DNA of 64,000 nt, from the NCBI RefSeq assembly GCF_000006945.2, contig NC_003197.2, positions 4,774,001-4,838,000 of the forward strand, in the 5' to 3' direction. The first letter of the stretch is position 1. The number at the start of each line of letters is the position of its first letter. The notes beneath the pieces are model-generated. The model was not told the origin of the DNA. It saw only the letters and a list, made by a program, of their open reading frames with translations, and searched no databases. Of the stretch, positions 61,827 to 64,000 are shown piece by piece. Made by a program: the position numbers and the translations under genes. This stretch comes from Salmonella enterica subsp. enterica serovar Typhimurium str. LT2 (lineage in GTDB: Bacteria; Pseudomonadota; Gammaproteobacteria; Enterobacterales; Enterobacteriaceae).

Positions 61827-63059
61827 GTGTCATCGTTCGACTATCTCAAAACCGCGATTAAGCAGCAAGGTTGCACTCTGCAACAGGTGGCTGACGCCAG
61901 CGGTATGACCAAGGGATATCTGAGTCAGTTACTTAACGCCAAAATCAAAAGCCCCAGCGCGCAAAAACTGGAGGCGCTACACCGTTTTCTCGGGCTGGAG
62001 TTTCCCCGCCGACAGAAAAACATTGGCGTGGTGTTCGGTAAATTTTATCCATTGCATACCGGACACATCTACTTGATCCAGCGCGCCTGTAGCCAGGTGG
62101 ATGAGTTGCACATCATTATGGGATATGACGATACGCGCGACCGCGGGCTGTTTGAGGATAGCGCCATGTCGCAGCAGCCCACCGTGTCGGATCGCCTGCG
62201 CTGGTTATTGCAAACCTTCAAATACCAAAAAAATATTCGCATCCACGCCTTTAATGAAGAGGGGATGGAGCCTTATCCGCATGGCTGGGACGTCTGGAGC
62301 AACGGCATTAAAGCGTTTATGGCAGAGAAGGGAATACAGCCGAGCTGGATCTACACTTCCGAAGAGGCTGATGCGCCGCAGTATCTTGAGCATTTAGGGA
62401 TTGAGACGGTGCTGGTCGATCCTGAACGCACGTTTATGAATATCAGTGGGGCGCAAATCCGCGAAAATCCGTTTCGTTACTGGGAATATATTCCTACCGA
62501 AGTGAAGCCGTTTTTCGTGCGTACCGTCGCGATTCTGGGCGGGGAATCAAGCGGCAAGTCTACGCTGGTCAATAAGCTCGCCAATATTTTTAATACCACC
62601 AGCGCCTGGGAATATGGCCGCGACTATGTCTTTTCGCATCTGGGCGGCGATGAGATGGCGTTACAGTATTCCGACTACGATAAAATTGCGCTGGGCCATG
62701 CGCAATATATTGATTTCGCAGTGAAATATGCGAATAAAGTGGCGTTTATCGATACCGATTTCGTCACCACCCAGGCATTTTGCAAAAAATACGAAGGACG
62801 CGAGCATCCCTTTGTCCAGGCGCTGATCGACGAGTATCGCTTCGACCTGGTGATTTTGCTGGAGAATAATACGCCGTGGGTAGCTGACGGACTGCGAAGC
62901 CTGGGCAGTTCAGTGGATCGCAAAGCGTTCCAGAACCTGCTGGTCGAGATGCTGAAAGAGAACAACATTGAGTTCGTTCACGTTAAAGAGGCTGATTACG
63001 ATGGTCGCTTTTTGCGCTGTGTGGAACTGGTGAAAGAGATGATGGGCGAGCAGGGATAA
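61827..63059 (+). CDS. nadR: NadR: NAD repressor, NMN adenylyltransferase and ribosylnicotinamide kinase
   Basis: A 410-residue trifunctional protein. An N-terminal Cro-like helix-turn-helix (about 1-60; GCTLQQVADASGMTKGYLSQ) represses nadA, nadB and pncB at high NAD; the NMNAT domain (about 63-225) has GKFYPLHTGH; the C-terminal kinase has Walker A GGESSGKST (Lys244). The start is the GTG at 61827 behind CAGGAGG, giving the known length; upstream in-frame codons come from REP DNA and are rejected. Confidence 0.96.
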   Translation: MSSFDYLKTAIKQQGCTLQQVADASGMTKGYLSQLLNAKIKSPSAQKLEALHRFLGLEFPRRQKNIGVVFGKFYPLHTGHIYLIQRACSQVDELHIIMGYDDTRDRGLFEDSAMSQQPTVSDRLRWLLQTFKYQKNIRIHAFNEEGMEPYPHGWDVWSNGIKAFMAEKGIQPSWIYTSEEADAPQYLEHLGIETVLVDPERTFMNISGAQIRENPFRYWEYIPTEVKPFFVRTVAILGGESSGKSTLVNKLANIFNTTSAWEYGRDYVFSHLGGDEMALQYSDYDKIALGHAQYIDFAVKYANKVAFIDTDFVTTQAFCKKYEGREHPFVQALIDEYRFDLVILLENNTPWVADGLRSLGSSVDRKAFQNLLVEMLKENNIEFVHVKEADYDGRFLRCVELVKEMMGEQG

Positions 63060-63066
63060 GAACCAA

Positions 63067-63169
63067 TGCCTGATGCGACGCTTACCGCGTCTTATCAGGC
63101 CTACAGTTTCACAACGTACTGGAATCGCTGGGTTTGTAGGCCGGGTAAGCGCAAGCGCCACCCGGCATT
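63067..63169. repeat. Two REP units between the convergent nadR and ettA
   Basis: Units at 63067-63103 (gcctgatgcgacgc...cttatcaggcctac) and 63134-63169 (gtaggccgggtaagc...gccacccggc). Confidence 0.9.
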
Positions 63170-63176
63170 CAGACAT

Positions 63177-64000
63177 TTATTTGGCAATACGCTTGTACTT
63201 GATACGCTTCGGCTCCAGCGCCTCGGCGCCCAGCGTGCGTTTCTTGTACTCTTCGTATTCGGTAAAGTTGCCTTCGAAGAATTCCACCTTACCTTCATCC
63301 TGATAATCCAGAATGTGGGTGGCGATACGGTCAAGGAACCAACGGTCGTGCGAGATAACCATCGCGCAGCCAGGGAACTCCAGCAGGGCGTTTTCCAGCG
63401 CGCGCAGGGTTTCGATATCCAGGTCGTTCGTCGGTTCGTCGAGCAGCAGGACGTTGCCGCCCACCTGCAGCAGCTTCGCCAGATGCAAACGACCGCGCTC
63501 ACCGCCGGACAGTTCGCCAACGCGTTTGCCCTGATCGACGCCTTTGAAGTTGAAGCGGCCTACATAGGCGCGGCTTGGCATTTCAGTGTTGCCGATCTTC
63601 ATGATATCCAGCCCGCCGGACACTTCTTCCCAGACGGTTTTGCTGTTGTCCATCGCGTCGCGGAACTGATCGACCGAGGCCAGCTTGACGGTTTCACCCA
63701 GCGTAATGGTGCCGCTATCGGGCTGCTCCTGACCGGACATCATGCGGAACAGGGTCGATTTACCCGCGCCGTTTGGCCCGATGATCCCGACGATAGCGCC
63801 TTTCGGCACCGAGAAGCTCAGGTCGTCGATCAGTACGCGGTCGCCGTAGGATTTACGCAGGTTGCTGACTTCAATGACTTTGTCGCCCAGACGCGGTCCT
63901 GGTGGAATAAACAGTTCGTTGGTTTCGTTACGTTTCTGATACTCAACGCTGTTCAGTTCTTCAAAGCGAGCCAGACGCGCCTTACCTTTCGACTGACGGC
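63177..64000 (-). CDS. ettA: Energy-dependent translational throttle A EttA (ABC-F), C-terminal part
   Basis: The frame is open to the end of the window, so only about the last 274 residues of a 555-residue protein are seen. They contain the second ABC domain: Walker A GPNGAGKST, the signature LSGGERGRLHLAKLL, Walker B LLLDEPTND, and the end RIKYKRIAK. Immediately before it is the P-site tRNA-interaction linker region in part. EttA gates the first peptide bond according to the ATP/ADP ratio. Formerly yjjK. Confidence 0.95.
   Translation of the reverse strand, partial: RQSKGKARLARFEELNSVEYQKRNETNELFIPPGPRLGDKVIEVSNLRKSYGDRVLIDDLSFSVPKGAIVGIIGPNGAGKSTLFRMMSGQEQPDSGTITLGETVKLASVDQFRDAMDNSKTVWEEVSGGLDIMKIGNTEMPSRAYVGRFNFKGVDQGKRVGELSGGERGRLHLAKLLQVGGNVLLLDEPTNDLDIETLRALENALLEFPGCAMVISHDRWFLDRIATHILDYQDEGKVEFFEGNFTEYEEYKKRTLGAEALEPKRIKYKRIAK

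Overview
The window is a 64 kb piece of an enterobacterial chromosome. Gene content and order match the region from the hsd 'immigration control' locus to ettA in Salmonella enterica (the leuQPV/deo/serB side of the chromosome). The Salmonella assignment rests on the gfr (glucoselysine/fructoselysine) phosphotransferase operon, the stj-type fimbrial cluster, a GGDEF gene beside fhuF, and near-identity of the core proteins to E. coli homologues remembered from the families. No database search was possible, so serovar is not assigned.

Left region, 1-12.3 kb, is accessory and defence-rich. It holds the tail of an Rpn-type nuclease/transposase gene, the aldehyde dehydrogenase sad, the tiny DUF1127 gene yjiS, and an AT-rich orphan membrane-protein gene where E. 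coli keeps mcrBC. Next come the SOS-controlled toxin gene symE with its antisense RNA symR, a complete type I restriction-modification system (hsdR, hsdM, hsdS), the modified-DNA endonuclease mrr, and a brnT/brnA toxin-antitoxin pair. HsdS shows the usual mosaic of AT-rich recognition domains set in GC-rich conserved arms.

12.3-25.6 kb carries metabolism and behaviour genes: the btsT-yjiX-yjiA pyruvate-uptake operon, the serine chemoreceptor gene tsr behind a textbook sigma-28 promoter, and gfrR followed by gfrABCDEF behind a textbook sigma-54 promoter. 25.7-36.6 kb holds opgB (osmoregulated glucans), yjjA, the primosomal genes dnaT-dnaC, the split transporter yjjP-yjjB, the LuxR-type pair yjjQ-bglJ behind a 0.7 kb AT-rich leader, a YbaK-like gene, and fhuF, a diguanylate cyclase and yjjZ. 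Fur boxes lie upstream of fhuF and yjjZ.

Three tRNA-Leu genes (36.6-37.0 kb) open the right half, which is mostly conserved core: rsmC, holD-rimI-yjjG, prfC, osmY, ytjA, yjjU-yjjV, the glycyl-radical pair yjjI-yjjW, and the deoCABD nucleoside catabolic operon. Three DeoR operators can be placed by sequence and spacing; two lie inside the oppositely oriented yjjI. A five-gene chaperone-usher type cluster (51.9-57.1 kb) is inserted between deoD and lplA. After it come lplA, ytjB, serB, radA, nadR and the 3' part of ettA. REP elements sit in many intergenic gaps, and one full ERIC element separates deoB from deoD.
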